From contig WTAX01000490.1 in assembly GCA_013139395.1 (NCBI GenBank), positions 1 to 9,986 on the forward strand: DNA of 9,986 nucleotides. The letters are read 5' to 3'. Positions 1 to 6,547 of this stretch are shown here, piece after piece. Position 1 is the first letter of the stretch; each line of letters begins with the position of its first letter. The DNA is from Gammaproteobacteria bacterium (GTDB lineage: Bacteria; Pseudomonadota; Gammaproteobacteria; GRL18). Below the pieces are notes generated by a model. That model saw only the letters and a list, made by a program, of their open reading frames with translations. It searched no databases and was not told the origin of the DNA. A program made the position numbers and the translations under genes.

Positions 1-713
1 GCTGAATTACCATTGAACGGTCCGCCGCCAAAGTTGCTAAATGGGTTATTGCCAAATGGGCTATTACCAAAAGGACCACTGTTAGAACCACGGTTATAAG
101 GGTTGTTATATGGGCCGCGATTATAGGGGTTGTTGTAAGGACCACGATTGTACGGAGCGTTGCTATAAGGATTACCATAAGCAGGGCGATTATTGTAAGG
201 CATGCCATAAGGTGGTGGAGCACCAGGGCCTGAACGCATTGGAGCACCAGGACCTGAACGCATTGGAGCACCAGGACCTGAACGCATCGGAGCACCAGGA
301 CCTGAACGCATTGGAGCTGAAAAAGGGGCTTGCATTGGTACTGAGCGAGGGCGCCCATAAGGTGCTGAACCATAGCCTGGAGCACGAGGTGCAGCTTGTC
401 TATGTGCAGGATAAGGCATTGGATAAGCTTGTGCTATTCTAACAGGTTGCGTATTTGAGACAGGTTTGGTAACTTGACTCACAGCAGTAGGTGATTGTAG
501 TTGAATTTCCTGCAGGGCATTAGCGGGTGGAAACTCATAGTTATGGTTGCTGAAGCTATTTTGAGCGTTGACGACATTTTGCTGAGCGTTGACGCCACTT
601 TGTTGAGCGTTGACGCCATTTTGTTGGGCGTTGACGACTCCCCCCAGAGCAGTAACAGCAATCACGACAGAAGTTAGTGTGACCTTAATAATTTTGAGGT
701 TTTGTGAGAGCAT
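1..713 (-). CDS. Secreted Asn/Gly/Pro/Tyr-rich tandem-repeat protein, incomplete at C-terminus
   Basis: This minus-strand frame is open from ATG at 711-713 to the window edge: 237 codons and no stop, so the C-terminus lies outside. An AAGGAG ribosome site (complement of 721-726) sits about 7 nt before the ATG. Residues 1-29 look like a Sec signal peptide: Lys7/Lys10, a hydrophobic run at 11-27, then VNA before Gln30. Three GVNAQQ-type heptads follow (about 33-52), then a Pro/Gln/Val-rich stretch (58-130), four PMRSGPGA octads (134-166), a region rich in PYNNPYNRG motifs (169-209), and a Phe/Gly/Asn tail with GPFGNSPFGNNPF (213-225). There is no cysteine and no recognisable enzymatic domain. 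It is probably an exported structural or surface-coating protein. The Gly/Asn/aromatic tail recalls sulfur globule envelope proteins of purple and colourless sulfur bacteria, but that is a composition-based guess. The plus-strand frames here are shadows of the repeats. Confidence 0.8.
   Translation of the reverse strand, partial: MLSQNLKIIKVTLTSVVIAVTALGGVVNAQQNGVNAQQSGVNAQQNVVNAQNSFSNHNYEFPPANALQEIQLQSPTAVSQVTKPVSNTQPVRIAQAYPMPYPAHRQAAPRAPGYGSAPYGRPRSVPMQAPFSAPMRSGPGAPMRSGPGAPMRSGPGAPMRSGPGAPPPYGMPYNNRPAYGNPYSNAPYNRGPYNNPYNRGPYNNPYNRGSNSGPFGNSPFGNNPFSNFGGGPFNGNS
217..312 (-). repeat. Four tandem 24-bp coding repeats (octad PMRSGPGA)
   Basis: Units lie at 217-240, 241-264, 265-288 and 289-312. 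On the plus strand each begins GGAGCACCAG and ends TGAACGCAT followed by T or C. The four copies differ at only two positions: G for A in the first and C for T in the third. They encode an eight-residue period in the secreted protein. Such high identity at the DNA level suggests recent slippage or unequal recombination, so copy number may vary between strains. Confidence 0.95.
561..644 (-). repeat. Tandem 21-bp coding repeats (heptad GVNAQQN/S) next to the signal peptide
   Basis: Units at 561-581, 582-602, 603-623 and a partly diverged 624-644 share TGAGCGTTGACG on the plus strand (TGGGCGTTGACG in the last). They encode VNAQQ heptads. The unit nearest the N-terminus covers the predicted signal-peptidase site (VVNA, then QQ). 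The array therefore looks like a duplication of the cleavage-site segment itself. Confidence 0.85.
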
Positions 714-754
714 TCGGTTTCTCCTTAGATCTGCTCATTTATAATATTCAACAT

Positions 755-783
755 AGTATAAACGTAATTTTAAAAGCCGTCCA
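755..783 (-). promoter_or_regulatory. Candidate sigma70 promoter of the secreted repeat protein
   Basis: Read on the minus strand, TGGACG (778-783; 4/6 to the -35 consensus) is followed by a 17-bp spacer and TATACT (755-760; 5/6 to the -10). Transcription would start near 748, giving a leader of about 35 nt that contains the AAGGAG site. The region is AT-rich, so chance matches are possible, but spacing and position are good. Confidence 0.5.
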
Positions 784-896
784 TCATTATTTGCTAATAT
801 AGTAAAGTATAGGGAATACGCCTAGTTATATGGTTGTTAACCTGATTTTGGGTATATTATGATGACTTACAAAAATAAATTTAATGAGGATTTTTT

Positions 897-1688
897 GTGT
901 TTCTTGATTTTTTAAAAACTTCCCCGGTTCTGGATGAAGAATCAGTGCAATGGCAATTTGATTTGTATGAATGGGCTTTGCGTAATTTTAATGCGGATAT
1001 TTTTTTCAATCAATCAATTCTGGTTGAGCCCACTAATCAGTATTTTCCCGGTGAGGCTAATAGCAGCGAAGAAATGGCGCAATTAATTTTTGATAAAGTC
1101 AAAGAATATGCCGGAGTAAAGCATTGGCCGTGCCGACTCACTACAGAGCAGAGTTGTGCTACACAACCAGCAAGAATCGTTGTTTCAGGCGCCTTGCGAA
1201 ATATTGCGGGCATTGAGCCGGTGGCTGCAGCATATGAAGAGCGTTTACCCATCCTTTATGACTCACGGCAGGTAAAAAATCCGGAAGCTATTATTGCTAC
1301 ATTTGCACATACACTGGCTCATCATTTAGGCTCTATGGCACAAGATATGCCTCCAGGAGGGGAAGATAACTGGCCACACGCAATTGAAGTGCTGGCTGTT
1401 TTTCTTGGTTTTGGTTTAATGTTTGCCAATAGTGCTTTTGTCTATCGTAATGTGACTTGCGGCAGCTGTCAGCCAACCACAGTTAATCGTAATGCCTGGT
1501 TGTCTCAATATGATATTACCTATTCTTTGGCAATTTACTGTGTACTCAAAGATATACCGGCAAAAAATGCGAGCAGAAACATAAAAAAATCACTACGCTC
1601 TTATTTTAAAAAAGCCTATAAAGATGTTAAAAAACGGGAAGCAGAGCTGACAAAACTAAGAAATATAGAGTCAAAAGCACTGGCTTAA
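897..1688 (+). CDS. Protein of unknown function with a degenerate zincin-like motif
   Basis: 263 residues, cytoplasmic by appearance (no signal peptide). The start is GTG at 897: a GAGGA ribosome site at 886-890 lies 6 nt upstream, and no ATG fits better. The centre holds AHTLAHHLG (His138, His142, His143), shortly followed by GGEDNWPHAIEVLAVFLGFG (Glu164) and then ANSAF. This resembles proteins I recall with HELAH plus a downstream acidic residue in a hydrophobic helix, which suggests a metallopeptidase-like fold. Here the Glu of HExxH is Thr139, so ordinary peptidase chemistry is doubtful. A CGSC pair (Cys188, Cys191) might bind metal. The C-terminus (about 228-258) is highly basic and helical. 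The gene runs divergently from the secreted repeat protein and is followed after 149 bp by the phosphofructokinase gene. No function is assigned. Confidence 0.8.
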   Translation: MFLDFLKTSPVLDEESVQWQFDLYEWALRNFNADIFFNQSILVEPTNQYFPGEANSSEEMAQLIFDKVKEYAGVKHWPCRLTTEQSCATQPARIVVSGALRNIAGIEPVAAAYEERLPILYDSRQVKNPEAIIATFAHTLAHHLGSMAQDMPPGGEDNWPHAIEVLAVFLGFGLMFANSAFVYRNVTCGSCQPTTVNRNAWLSQYDITYSLAIYCVLKDIPAKNASRNIKKSLRSYFKKAYKDVKKREAELTKLRNIESKALA

Positions 1689-1714
1689 CTTGTTTAAAGT
1701 GTTTGTTGTGTAAC

Positions 1715-1732
1715 ATGATAAAATCATTTTTT
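1715..1732 (+). terminator. Weak candidate intrinsic terminator after the zincin-like gene
   Basis: ATGAT (1715-1719), loop AAA, ATCAT (1723-1727), with a run of six T at 1727-1732. It lies 27 nt past the stop codon. The 5-bp stem is AT-rich, so termination efficiency is doubtful. Confidence 0.3.
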
Positions 1733-1771
1733 AACAATCCAGATCAAGAAAATAACATTTGCTTAATGATT

Positions 1772-1800
1772 TTGTTTTATTTGTTGTTATTTTTTATTAT
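1772..1800 (+). promoter_or_regulatory. Candidate promoter of the phosphofructokinase gene
   Basis: TTGTTT (1772-1777), a 17-bp spacer and TATTAT (1795-1800; 5/6 to the -10 consensus). The predicted start near 1807 leaves a leader of about 30 nt. AAGGTG at 1818-1823 is the only Shine-Dalgarno-like sequence and lies 14 nt before the ATG, rather far. The surroundings are AT-rich, which weakens the call. Confidence 0.35.
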
Positions 1801-1837
1801 AGTTTGCACTTTAATCTAAGGTGCGAAGAAAATATCT

Positions 1838-2893
1838 ATGAGTAATGATTCAAAATCGATTGGTATCCTGACTGCAGGCGGTGATTGTCAGGGACTTAAT
1901 GCTGCAATTCGCGGCGTGGCAAAAGCAGCTATTAATCAATATAATATGGAAGTCATTGGTTTTCTGGATGGTTTTAGAGGACTGGCAGAAAATCGTTATG
2001 AACGTCTTGCCGGTGATAGTCTGTCCGGAATCCTGACCTTAGGCGGTACCATATTAGGCACTAGTCGTGACAAGCCGCATAAAATGTCAGTGGGTGATAA
2101 AGTCGTTGATACTATTGCTCAGGCTGAAGCCAATTACCATAAGTTACACCTTGATGCTCTGGTTTGTATCGGCGGCGGCGGCACACAAAAAAATGCCATA
2201 CGTTTATTGAAAAAAACCGATATGAACATTATTACTCTCCCCAAGACCATTGATAATGATGTCTGGGGAACGGATGCCTGTTTTGGTTATGATACCGCTG
2301 TTGAAATTGCCACCGAAGCCATTGATCGGTTGCACTCAACTGCTTCAAGCCATCATCGTGTTATGGTGGTGGAAGTGATGGGGCATAATACCGGCTGGTT
2401 AACGGCCGCTTCAGGATTAGCTGGCGGAGCAGACGTGATCGTGATCCCTGAAATCCCTTATGATATTAATGTGATTAAAAAAGCACTGATCAGCAGAAAC
2501 CGTAAAGGTAAGCGCTTTTCCATTGTTGCTGTGGCAGAAGGTGCTCGTCCTAAAGATGATAGTGAAATTCCAACTGACTTTGAAGATAGTGCTGCAGTCC
2601 ATTTAACACATCGTCTGGCTGAGTTAACCGGGCTGGAAACACGCCTGACCAGTTTAGGACATGTAATGAGAGGCGGTACACCATCAGCAGCAGATAGAAT
2701 TCTGGCAACCAAACTAGGCACTAAAGCTGTCGATTTGATTGCTCAGGGTAAATCAGGTTTGATGGTTGCGGAACGCGGTGGATACGCAGTTGCAGTTCCA
2801 TTAGAAGAGATTGCTGGTAATCGACGTATCATTCCTGATGATCATCCCTTGTTAGACAGTTTGAGAAGTTTGGGTATCTGTCTGGGGGAATAA
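1838..2893 (+). CDS. pfkA: 6-phosphofructokinase, group III type, phosphate donor uncertain (ATP or pyrophosphate)
   Basis: Phosphorylates fructose 6-phosphate to fructose 1,6-bisphosphate. 351 residues, somewhat longer than E. coli PfkA (320). The family signature is complete: [13 protein letters not shown] (14-26), GTSR (75-78), GGGGT (112-116), PKTIDND (135-141, with Thr137, Asp139 and Asp141 matching E. coli Thr125, Asp127 and Asp129), [11 protein letters not shown] (177-187), VAEG (232-235) and LGHVMRGG (273-280, His275 and Arg278). Two positions that separate donors disagree: Gly115 (E. coli Gly104) is ATP-like, while Lys136 (E. coli Gly124) is typical of pyrophosphate enzymes. Both states are known in ATP enzymes such as trypanosomal PFK. 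Gly114 replaces E. coli Asp103, and His183 replaces Arg171. The ATG at 1838 is forced by an in-frame TAA at 1817-1819. No glycolytic neighbour is present. If it uses pyrophosphate the reaction would be reversible and could serve gluconeogenesis or the Calvin cycle. Confidence 0.93.
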   Translation: MSNDSKSIGILTAGGDCQGLNAAIRGVAKAAINQYNMEVIGFLDGFRGLAENRYERLAGDSLSGILTLGGTILGTSRDKPHKMSVGDKVVDTIAQAEANYHKLHLDALVCIGGGGTQKNAIRLLKKTDMNIITLPKTIDNDVWGTDACFGYDTAVEIATEAIDRLHSTASSHHRVMVVEVMGHNTGWLTAASGLAGGADVIVIPEIPYDINVIKKALISRNRKGKRFSIVAVAEGARPKDDSEIPTDFEDSAAVHLTHRLAELTGLETRLTSLGHVMRGGTPSAADRILATKLGTKAVDLIAQGKSGLMVAERGGYAVAVPLEEIAGNRRIIPDDHPLLDSLRSLGICLGE

Positions 2894-2898
2894 GTGTT

Positions 2899-2946
2899 TT
2901 AGATTTTAACTTTGTTTTTAACTTTGTTTTTAACTTTGTTTTTAAC
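2899..2946. repeat. 12-bp tandem repeat in the convergent intergenic gap
   Basis: TTTGTTTTTAAC occurs three times perfectly at 2911-2922, 2923-2934 and 2935-2946, preceded by a 10/12 copy at 2899-2910. It begins 5 bp after the phosphofructokinase stop. There is no hairpin, so it is not a classic terminator, though U-rich runs may assist 3'-end formation. It is a simple slippage array, probably variable between strains. Confidence 0.9.
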
Positions 2947-2971
2947 GTAAGGTGCTTGCTGGAATTTCTTA

Positions 2972-3175
2972 TTAGTGCGCCGGCAGGCTGGATTGATCTT
3001 TATAATGATAATTTATTTTGTTTAATCTGTTTCTCTTGGCATGGATGAATTTGCGATATTGTTTCACTACAAAATCTTCACGATTGCCGTTCAGTGCCAA
3101 CACTTTATCAATTTCAACTTCTAATTGTATGATTTCAAACAATAATTTATCTGAGGCTTGATCTGTACTATCCAT
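2972..3175 (-). CDS. Small charged helical protein of unknown function (67 aa)
   Basis: ATG at 3173-3175 is preceded on the minus strand by CAGGTG (complement of 3180-3185), giving AGG a spacing of 6 nt from the start. The protein is acidic then basic: residues 1-30 are MDSTDQASDKLLFEIIQLEV continuing into EIDKVLALNG, then a Lys/Arg-rich helix (about 38-56) with VKQYRKFIHAKRNRLNKIN. It looks like a helical hairpin, perhaps a small adaptor or nucleic-acid-binding protein. It lies alone on this strand, convergent with the phosphofructokinase gene and divergent from thrS. The ribosome site and the absence of a competing plus-strand gene support it; its small size is the main doubt. I do not recognise the family. 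Confidence 0.6.
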   Translation of the reverse strand: MDSTDQASDKLLFEIIQLEVEIDKVLALNGNREDFVVKQYRKFIHAKRNRLNKINYHYKDQSSLPAH

Positions 3176-3491
3176 ATTTCACCTGAGAATTTAAGTGCTT
3201 ATCATCCATAATAATGTATTAATTTACGTAGTTTCAGCATTGTAAGTTGTTGAGCTGAAAATAGTTATTTGCTCCTGATTCATAAATTCTGCTGTTTTCT
3301 TAAATGAGAATTATGAATGAATGCGGAATGGTTATGCTTACCAATGATTATAGTTGTTTGCTTATTACGTGACTGTAGGAATTATCTTAAATTTATGTAG
3401 GAATATTTTTTTCTATATTTTGTTCATGTGTTGTCTGCACGTTTTGATTATTCTTTTAGATATTCTCTGATAAATAGAGGTAAAGTATCTC
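3176..3491. other. AT-rich intergenic region before thrS, no gene seen
   Basis: Only short frames occur here; the longest with an ATG that I examined encodes 22 residues without a ribosome site. Two inverted repeats are visible: TTTCAGC (3232-3238) with GCTGAAA (3254-3260), and a longer one listed separately. No tRNA or small-RNA structure is recognisable. The region probably carries the promoter of the minus-strand small ORF and upstream control sequence of thrS. Confidence 0.5.
3278..3318. repeat. Imperfect inverted repeat upstream of thrS
   Basis: ATTCATAAATTCT (3278-3290) is the inverse complement of AGAATTATGAAT (3307-3318) apart from one extra A; the spacer is 16 nt. It could be a protein-binding site or a decayed mobile palindrome. 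There is no T-run after it, so it is unlikely to be a terminator. Confidence 0.5.
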
Positions 3492-3520
3492 TTTAAGCAA
3501 TTTATATAGTGCGCTATAAT
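3492..3520 (+). promoter_or_regulatory. Candidate promoter of the thrS operon
   Basis: A perfect -10, TATAAT (3515-3520), stands 17 bp after a weak -35, TTTAAG (3492-3497). Transcription would start near 3527, leaving a leader of about 35 nt. The -10 is part of a small palindrome, TATAG (3505-3509) TGCG CTATA (3514-3518), a possible operator. A leader this short has no room for the multi-domain tRNA-mimicking thrS operator known in E. coli, unless a further promoter lies upstream. Confidence 0.5.
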
Positions 3521-3561
3521 TACTGGCTTTTTTAATAATTTAAATTTATTGGTTCATAATA

Positions 3562-5472
3562 ATGCCTGTAGTTACTCTACCTGATGGTTCTTCTCGACAA
3601 TTTGACTCTGCTGTTTCAATTCATGACGTGGCTGCAGATATCGGCCCTGGTCTGGCAAAAGCAGCTCTTGCTGGAAAAATAGACGATCGCTTGCTTGATA
3701 CTTCTTATGTCATTGATAGCGATGTGCAATTAGCCATTATTACAGAGCGTGATCCAGAAGGTCTGGAGATCATTCGTCATTCTACGGCGCATTTACTGGC
3801 GCAGGCTGTTAAAACATTATTCCCCAAAGCTCAGGTTACTATTGGTCCCGTGATTGAAGATGGCTTCTTTTATGACTTTGCCTATGAAGAAAGTTTTACG
3901 CCGGAAGATCTGCTTGCTATTGAAAAAAAAATGGCTGAACTGGCCAAAGCAAACCTGACAATAGAACGCACTGTGAAGTCTCGTGATGAGGCGGTGAAAT
4001 TCTTTCGTGATATGGGTGAAGACTATAAAGCTGAGATTATTGAGAGTATTCCAGCCAATGAAGATTTATCTCTCTATCAGCAAGGTGATTTTATCGACCT
4101 GTGTCGTGGTCCGCATATACCATCTACCGGCAAGATTAAAGCCTTTAAACTGATGAAACTGGCTGGTGCATACTGGCGTGGTGATTCTAATAATGAAATG
4201 CTGCAGCGTATTTATGGTACTGCATGGACTAATAAAAAAGAATTAAAAGCCTATCTGCATCGTCTTGAGGAAGCAGAAAAGCGCGATCATCGTAAACTGG
4301 GTAAACAGCTCAATCTGTTTCACATGCAGGAAGAAGCTCCAGGTATGGTGTTCTGGCATGACAAAGGCTGGATCATCTATCAGGAAGTCGAGCAATACGT
4401 TAGAAAAGTATTAAAACAACACAATTATCAGGAAGTGCGTACACCTCAGATAGTGGATCGCAGTCTCTGGGAAAAATCAGGTCATTGGGACAAATTCAGC
4501 GCCATGATGTTTACCACCGCATCAGAAAATCGTGATTATGCTGTTAAGCCAATGAATTGCCCCTGTCATATTCAGATTTTTAATACCGGCTTGAAATCCT
4601 ATCGTGATCTGCCTTTACGCATGGCTGAATTTGGTTCCTGTCACCGTAATGAGCCTTCTGGTACTTTACATGGTTTAATGCGAGTCAGAAATTTTGTGCA
4701 GGATGATGCTCATATTTTCTGTACTGAAGACCAGATTCAAAGTGAAATCTCTGCTTTTATAGATCTGCTTTTTGACGTTTACAAAGATTTTGGTTTTACT
4801 GATGTATTAGTTAAGCTGTCAACTCGCCCTGAAGAGCGAGTGGGTTCTGATGAAGTGTGGGATAAAGCCGAAGCTGCTTTAGAAGCTTCATTAAATAGTA
4901 AAGAGCTGGACTGGGAACTGCAGCCGGGTGAAGGTGCTTTCTATGGACCTAAAATTGAATTTTCTCTGAAAGACTGTCTTGGCCGGGTCTGGCAATGTGG
5001 TACCGCACAAGTTGATTTCTCTATGCCGGGTCGACTGGATGCGCATTATATTGATGAGCATGGCGAAAAACAGGTTCCAGTGATGATCCACCGTGCCATT
5101 CTTGGCTCCTTAGAACGTTTTATTGGTATCTTAATTGAAGAATATGCGGGCAAGATGCCTTTATGGTTGTCACCGGTGCAGGCTGTCGTTATGGGTATTA
5201 CCGACAAACAAGCAGGCTATGTCAGTGATTTTGTTAAGACACTGCAAAAAGCCGGTTTACGAGTTGAGTCTGATTTGAGAAATGAAAAAATCGGTTTTAA
5301 GATCCGTGAACATACTCTGGCACGAGTGCCTTACATTCTGGTTGCTGGTGATAGAGAGATTGAAAATAACTGCATTGCAGTAAGAACTCGCAGCGGTGAA
5401 GATTTAGGTACCATGACGGCAGATGAGTTGATTGCTAAAATGAACAAAGAAATACAACAATATGGTCTGTAA
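3562..5472 (+). CDS. thrS: Threonine--tRNA ligase
   Basis: Charges tRNA-Thr with threonine in the cytoplasm as a zinc-dependent class II synthetase. 636 residues against 642 in E. coli, with close similarity throughout. Domains: TGS (about 1-61), editing domain (62-225) with HSTAH (His73, His77) and CRGPH (Cys181, His185) for removing mischarged serine, catalytic core (about 242-535), and anticodon-binding domain (536-636). Zinc ligands are Cys333 in MNCPCH, His384 in QDDAHIF and His510 in VMIHRA. Motif 2 is around [11 protein letters not shown] (357-367). The N-terminus [10 protein letters not shown] matches E. coli MPVITLPDGS, which fixes the start at ATG 3562 even though no good Shine-Dalgarno sequence precedes it (only TTGGTT at 3549-3554). 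First gene of the translation operon. Confidence 0.98.
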   Translation: MPVVTLPDGSSRQFDSAVSIHDVAADIGPGLAKAALAGKIDDRLLDTSYVIDSDVQLAIITERDPEGLEIIRHSTAHLLAQAVKTLFPKAQVTIGPVIEDGFFYDFAYEESFTPEDLLAIEKKMAELAKANLTIERTVKSRDEAVKFFRDMGEDYKAEIIESIPANEDLSLYQQGDFIDLCRGPHIPSTGKIKAFKLMKLAGAYWRGDSNNEMLQRIYGTAWTNKKELKAYLHRLEEAEKRDHRKLGKQLNLFHMQEEAPGMVFWHDKGWIIYQEVEQYVRKVLKQHNYQEVRTPQIVDRSLWEKSGHWDKFSAMMFTTASENRDYAVKPMNCPCHIQIFNTGLKSYRDLPLRMAEFGSCHRNEPSGTLHGLMRVRNFVQDDAHIFCTEDQIQSEISAFIDLLFDVYKDFGFTDVLVKLSTRPEERVGSDEVWDKAEAALEASLNSKELDWELQPGEGAFYGPKIEFSLKDCLGRVWQCGTAQVDFSMPGRLDAHYIDEHGEKQVPVMIHRAILGSLERFIGILIEEYAGKMPLWLSPVQAVVMGITDKQAGYVSDFVKTLQKAGLRVESDLRNEKIGFKIREHTLARVPYILVAGDREIENNCIAVRTRSGEDLGTMTADELIAKMNKEIQQYGL

Positions 5473-5511
5473 TTGTCTATTTTTCAATCAATTCACGTAA
5501 GTTATTTACAT

Positions 5512-5557
5512 AAGGCCGCTTTTGTTCACTATTTAGTTAAAGAATAGGGTGGCTTTT
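5512..5557 (+). other. RNA hairpin in the thrS-infC gap, possible attenuator
   Basis: AAGGCCGC (5512-5519) pairs with GTGGCTTT (5549-5556), including two G-U pairs, and inside it CTATT (5529-5533) pairs with AATAG (5543-5547). TTTT ends the structure at 5554-5557, but the T-run is short and broken by CG. It could be a partial terminator of thrS messages or part of infC-rpmI leader control. A weak TTTACT/TAAAAC promoter-like pair (5568-5573, 5590-5595) lies downstream. Confidence 0.4.
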
Positions 5558-5618
5558 CGTTAAAAAGTTTACTAAAATATCGCGTTCAATAAAACATAAG
5601 TATAAATTGGTTAATTTT

Positions 5619-5635
5619 AGGAGATAAAGCCCATC
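5619..5635 (+). promoter_or_regulatory. infC ribosome site with AUC start codon
   Basis: AGGAG at 5619-5623 is followed 9 nt later by ATC at 5633-5635 in the infC frame. An in-frame TAG at 5618-5620 overlaps the ribosome site, and no ATG, GTG, TTG or CTG occurs in frame before 5750. Initiation must therefore use an AUN isoleucine codon. ATC 5633 has the best spacing; ATA at 5624 abuts the ribosome site and ATC at 5639 is 15 nt away. IF3 discriminates against such codons, which is the basis of its known self-repression. Confidence 0.85.
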
Positions 5636-6181
5636 GCAATCCCAAGAAGACAGTTTGATAAATCCAATTCAAACAAAACCCGTATAAATGATGATATTAC
5701 CGCCAGAGAAATCCGAGTAATTGGTGCAGACGGGGAGCAAGCAGGAATTATGGGCCTTGCAGAAGCTAAAAAATTAGCCAGTGATAATGATATGGATCTC
5801 GTGGAGATTGCACCAACTGCAAAACCTCCTGTTTGTCGTGTGATGGATCACGGCAAATTTATTTTTGAGCAGAAGAAAAAGAAAGCTCAGGAAAAGAAAA
5901 AACAAAAACAAACACAGGTCAAAGAGGTTAAACTCAGACCCGGTACTGAAGAAGGTGATTATCAGGTCAAATTACGCAACCTGACTCGTTTTCTTGAAAA
6001 TGGTGACAAAACCAAAGTAACAATAAGATTTCGTGGTCGAGAAATGGCTCATCGTGAGCTGGGTCTGGACGTATTGAATCGAGTTGCAAAAGATCTTGAA
6101 GAACTGGCCAACGTTGAACAACGTGCCAAGCTTGAAGGTCGTCAAATGACAATGGTTTTAGCGCCAAAAAGCAAAAAGTAG
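5633..6181 (+). CDS. infC: Translation initiation factor IF-3 (non-AUG start)
   Basis: Binds the 30S subunit, keeps it apart from 50S and checks the initiator tRNA and start codon. From the AUC at 5633 the protein has 182 residues, matching E. coli (180); beginning at the first ATG (5750) would delete 39 residues of the N-terminal domain. The recovered segment reads [10 protein letters not shown], then [20 protein letters not shown], the conserved IF3 opening. The N-domain runs to about 85 ([20 protein letters not shown]), followed by a Lys-rich linker ([15 protein letters not shown]) and the C-domain with [33 protein letters not shown] and [12 protein letters not shown]. It lies 160 bp after thrS and 150 bp before rpmI. 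The non-AUG start implies autoregulation as in E. coli. Confidence 0.96.
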   Translation: MAIPRRQFDKSNSNKTRINDDITAREIRVIGADGEQAGIMGLAEAKKLASDNDMDLVEIAPTAKPPVCRVMDHGKFIFEQKKKKAQEKKKQKQTQVKEVKLRPGTEEGDYQVKLRNLTRFLENGDKTKVTIRFRGREMAHRELGLDVLNRVAKDLEELANVEQRAKLEGRQMTMVLAPKSKK

Positions 6182-6236
6182 CAATCACTCACAAGAGGTC
6201 GTCATCAGGCTTTCTATAACTTGTCTATTACGTTAG

Positions 6237-6327
6237 GTAAGTGAGTCAAAGTATTGTTGTTTTACTTAGCTTTAGTGTTCATTTAATGAACAGACAAAAG
6301 CACAAATGCGTAACTATTTTAGAGGTG
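6237..6327 (+). promoter_or_regulatory. Structured rpmI leader, candidate L20 translational operator
   Basis: In the 150-nt gap before rpmI, TGTTCAT (6276-6282), loop TTA and ATGAACA (6286-6292) form a perfect 7-bp hairpin. It is enclosed by GCTTT (6269-6273) and AAAGC (6297-6301). Upstream TAAGT (6238-6242) can pair with ACTTA (6264-6268). The ribosome site AGAGGTG follows at 6321-6327. In E. coli L20 represses rpmI-rplT by binding a leader structure that mimics its 23S rRNA site; this is the equivalent position, but I cannot show the same fold. Confidence 0.45.
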
Positions 6328-6331
6328 AATT

Positions 6332-6529
6332 ATGCCAAAAATGAAATCAAAGCGCGGCGCTTCAAAGCGTTTTCGCGTAACAGGTTCCGGACGTATCAAA
6401 CGCGGTAATGCAAACCGCAGCCACATCCTGACCAAAATGACTACCAAGCGTAAGCGTCATTTACGTGCTCCTGACTCAATTGATAAGTCAGATGCTCCCG
6501 CAATCAAACGTATGTTACGTTTAGTCTAA
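6332..6529 (+). CDS. rpmI: 50S ribosomal protein L35
   Basis: A 65-residue, very basic protein of the large subunit, the same length as E. coli L35. It starts [20 protein letters not shown] and keeps the family core [19 protein letters not shown] (27-45). The C-terminal third is less conserved, as usual. ATG 6332 follows AGAGGTG closely. It is 18 nt ahead of rplT, so the two are almost certainly co-transcribed and probably translationally coupled. Confidence 0.97.
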   Translation: MPKMKSKRGASKRFRVTGSGRIKRGNANRSHILTKMTTKRKRHLRAPDSIDKSDAPAIKRMLRLV

Positions 6530-6547
6530 TCATAGGAGCAGAGTAAC

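Noticed and set aside
217..312. Regular repeats considered as a CRISPR array
   Set aside because: The units are directly adjacent with no spacers, and the 24-bp period is in frame with a protein.
110..442. Plus-strand frame with EHQDLNA-type repeats
   Set aside because: It is the opposite-strand reading of the 24-bp coding repeats. The minus-strand frame has a signal peptide, ribosome site and promoter, and is longer.
479..661. Minus-strand frame of 60 codons with Ser/Thr/Leu repeats
   Set aside because: It is a different frame over the 21-bp repeats, inside the better-supported secreted protein.
3306..3372. Short frame of 22 codons upstream of thrS considered as a leader peptide
   Set aside because: It has no ribosome site and no Thr enrichment, and lies about 150 bp before the likely thrS promoter.
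4552..4569. MNCPCH in ThrRS instead of the E. coli MNCPGH
   Set aside because: I recall Cys or other residues at this position in other gammaproteobacterial ThrRS, so it is not a defect; the zinc-binding Cys333 is intact.
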